From positions 867,681 to 931,680 of the forward strand of contig NZ_JH815204.1 in assembly GCF_000296465.1 (NCBI RefSeq): a stretch of DNA of 64,000 nucleotides, written 5' to 3'. Below, one piece after another: positions 62,623 through 64,000 of this stretch. Below the pieces are notes generated by a model that did no database searches, was not told where the DNA came from, and worked only from the letters and a program-made list of their open reading frames with translations. The translations under genes and the position numbers were made by a program. Numbering within the stretch: position 1 is the stretch's first letter; every line of letters begins with the position of its first letter. This DNA is from Barnesiella intestinihominis YIT 11860 (GTDB lineage: Bacteria > Bacteroidota > Bacteroidia > Bacteroidales > Barnesiellaceae).

Positions 62623-63717
62623 TTAATATACTTGTACCGTAGTCTTATATTTCAACAACGTTGCCAACTGAGGACGATCTACCGTATAATTATCGGTAGG
62701 TTGTACAGCCAATTTATAATTGCCCCAACGAGGGCCGGCCGACCAATAAGTGCCATTCACACCGTTTTCCTGCAAATACTTCAAAGCGGAATCGAGAATA
62801 TCCAGCCAACGACCGTCGTCATCGGGCACACCATACTCCCCTACAAAACCACGTTTGCCGTTTTCTTTCAACCATTCGACGAAAGGCCGCAAACGAACCA
62901 CACCGGTTTGAATAGTCGCACCGTCTTCATCATACGACTTAGAATAATTTCCAGATGCATCCGAATCAAAATACACGTGAGCTTGGAAAATCATGTTGTC
63001 ACAGGGATCGACCAAAGTCTTCAAATTATCGCTCACCTCTTTCCAACGGCTCGCAGAACTGAATTCATCACCACTGATAACCAGCATAGTCTCGGTATCG
63101 ACTTCGCGAATGGCATTGATACAGGCTTGTGCAATCTTCACCCACGGTGTCGTTTTCAGCATGGCATTCGGCTCATTCATGATATCATAACCCCAGATAC
63201 ATTTGTAATCTTTGAACTCCGCAGCCAATTTTTTCCATACATCGCAGAAGTTCTCAACCGTACATTGAGCATTGCCGATAACAACGAACTGATTATCGTC
63301 AGAGTTCACACCATTGGAATAGACGCAATAACGACCGAAGTTGTGCATATCGAGCAAGACTTTCATGTTCAAGTCCTCGGCTGCTTGCACGAATTCTTTC
63401 ATCTTGGCCAATTCCGTAGTGATAAGCGGGCCATTCATTTCGCTTTGGATACGCTCCCAACGAAACGGGAAACGAATCATACGCAGTCCCTTCTCCTTGA
63501 AATACTCCAAGTCTTTTTTGGTGGGATAGCCATAGTGCGTGCCGTCAACACCGGGATATACATTACCAAACTCGGCTCCCGACATATTCACACCGAAGTA
63601 TTCGGTATGTTCGGTTCCACCACCATTACCGCCGTCTCCCCCGGGGCCATCTTCATTGCCGCAAGAAGTCATCAATGCAGCGGCAAAAACAAATGTCAAA
63701 ATTTTTTTAATCTTCAT
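62623..63717 (-). CDS. GH5 (subfamily 5-like) endo-glycanase, lipoprotein (third copy)
   Basis: Predicted protein of 364 residues with lipoprotein signal (ILTFVFAAALMTSC) and a glycine-rich linker (NEDGPGGDGGNGGGTEH) that should hold the enzyme away from the outer membrane. The GH5 barrel (YFGVNMSGAEFGNVYPGVDGTHYGYP, MIRFPFRWERIQ, VLLDMHNFGRY) has acid/base Glu182 in DIMNEPNA and nucleophile Glu294 in VGEYGVPDDD. It is strikingly close to the catalytic domain of the 584-residue enzyme at 17640-19394, down to YWSAGPRWGxYKLAVQPxxNYTVDRPQ. A lipid-anchored, linker-bearing form suggests surface endo-cleavage before import. It precedes the beta-mannosidase gene by 8 bases. Confidence 0.9.
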   Translation of the reverse strand: MKIKKILTFVFAAALMTSCGNEDGPGGDGGNGGGTEHTEYFGVNMSGAEFGNVYPGVDGTHYGYPTKKDLEYFKEKGLRMIRFPFRWERIQSEMNGPLITTELAKMKEFVQAAEDLNMKVLLDMHNFGRYCVYSNGVNSDDNQFVVIGNAQCTVENFCDVWKKLAAEFKDYKCIWGYDIMNEPNAMLKTTPWVKIAQACINAIREVDTETMLVISGDEFSSASRWKEVSDNLKTLVDPCDNMIFQAHVYFDSDASGNYSKSYDEDGATIQTGVVRLRPFVEWLKENGKRGFVGEYGVPDDDGRWLDILDSALKYLQENGVNGTYWSAGPRWGNYKLAVQPTDNYTVDRPQLATLLKYKTTVQVY

Positions 63718-63749
63718 AGAAATAAATAGTGTATAGTTTAATTAAAGCG

Positions 63750-63786
63750 ATAAGCCGGGGCAGGACGTTGTCCTACCCGACTTATC
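63750..63786 (-). terminator. Hairpin between the window-edge gene and the GH5 gene
   Basis: The stem GATAAG(T)CGGG...AGGAC/GTCCT...CCGGCTTATC, read on the minus strand, lies just after the stop of the window-edge gene. Its T run is weak, so it may attenuate or stabilise rather than fully end the operon transcript. Confidence 0.55.
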
Positions 63787-63796
63787 ACAGTTATTC

Positions 63797-64000
63797 TCAG
63801 CCTATTTTTTTAGAAAAGCGGAAGTTGCACATGCTCAGGTCGAAATCCATGGCATCGGTCGGCGTGAATACAATTTTCCACTCCGTGTTATCCGGTGCCG
63901 GGCTACAGCCATCGGGAAGAATCGTATTTTCACTTACCTCGTCCAAGCCTATGCGCATAGTACGCCACCCGCCATAGGTATTGACAGGAATTCCACTCGC
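63797..64000 (-). CDS. C-terminal end of an unidentified, probably surface glycan-binding protein (partial)
   Basis: An open minus-strand frame enters from the right edge and ends with TGA at 63797-63799, giving 67 residues. The visible part (VNTYGGWRTMRIGLDEVSEN, NTEWKIVFTPTDAMDFDLSMCNFRFSKK) is beta-rich with aromatic residues, like the C-terminal modules of Sus-associated glycan-binding lipoproteins. Its place directly upstream of a lipid-anchored GH5 gene fits a SusE-like or surface glycan-binding protein, with a SusCD pair likely beyond the window. The family cannot be named from this fragment. Confidence 0.5.
   Translation of the reverse strand, partial: ASGIPVNTYGGWRTMRIGLDEVSENTILPDGCSPAPDNTEWKIVFTPTDAMDFDLSMCNFRFSKKIG

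Noticed and set aside
62632-63729. A 365-codon open frame on the plus strand
   Set aside because: It lies exactly opposite a strong GH5 gene with full catalytic motifs and shows no domain of its own; it is an antisense shadow.
1-64000. CRISPR arrays, tRNA or rRNA genes, insertion sequences, phage or conjugation genes
   Set aside because: I looked for evenly spaced repeats, cloverleaf-like sequences and transposase or integrase motifs and saw none I could support.

Overview
The window comes from a member of the order Bacteroidales, probably a gut or host-associated anaerobe. The signs are two SusC/SusD pairs, many lipoprotein-type signal peptides, Bacteroides-type promoters (TAnnTTTG near -7) with little Shine-Dalgarno sequence, an anaerobic sulfatase-maturating enzyme, and several C-terminal segments resembling type IX secretion or DUF6383 sorting domains. 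Those C-termini argue for a relative of Bacteroides rather than Bacteroides itself (inference; the genus is not determined).

Positions 1-12100 are mostly general genes: the end of an anaerobic sulfatase-maturating enzyme, a secreted GH172-type protein, an RNA uracil methyltransferase (rlmD), pyruvate phosphate dikinase (ppdK), a secreted alkaline phosphatase, a cobalamin riboswitch in front of a MetE-like gene whose zinc ligands appear to be missing, and a split threonine/serine exporter pair. A large secreted SGNH/leucine-rich-repeat protein follows (12209-15469), then about 600 noncoding bases.

Positions 16100-41160 form a polysaccharide-utilisation locus on the minus strand. It starts with an ECF sigma factor and a FecR-type anti-sigma factor, followed by an STN-bearing SusC, a SusD, a second and shortened SusC, another SusD, a PKD surface lipoprotein, two unusual clan GH-A hydrolases, a GH92 alpha-mannosidase, an FAD oxidoreductase and a truncated, degenerate Gfo/Idh/MocA-like protein. 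A GH5 enzyme and a secreted protein that share a beta-sandwich module come after a terminator.

Positions 41260-48620 hold three paralogous secreted beta-helix proteins (one broken by a 4-bp duplication) and a GH31 enzyme. Two of the beta-helix genes and the GH31 gene carry the same bipartite element, GGGTATA-N13-ATCGTCT, 36-41 bases before the start codon. A variant precedes fecR. I interpret it as the promoter read by the adjacent ECF sigma factor, which would join sensor, transporter, beta-helix proteins and GH31 into one regulon. This is the most interesting signal in the window.

Positions 48781-64000 hold a Ser-type sulfatase on the plus strand and then a second minus-strand catabolic operon: a GH5, a GH2 beta-mannosidase, another GH5, a GH140-like protein, a GH130 mannosyl-glucose phosphorylase, a GPH-family sugar transporter, a GH78 rhamnosidase and a sialate-type acetylesterase, with the end of a further protein at the window edge. 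The enzyme set points to an acetylated beta-linked mannose/glucose polysaccharide with rhamnose or other branches (inference). Closely related GH5 enzymes in both loci suggest they act on related glycans.
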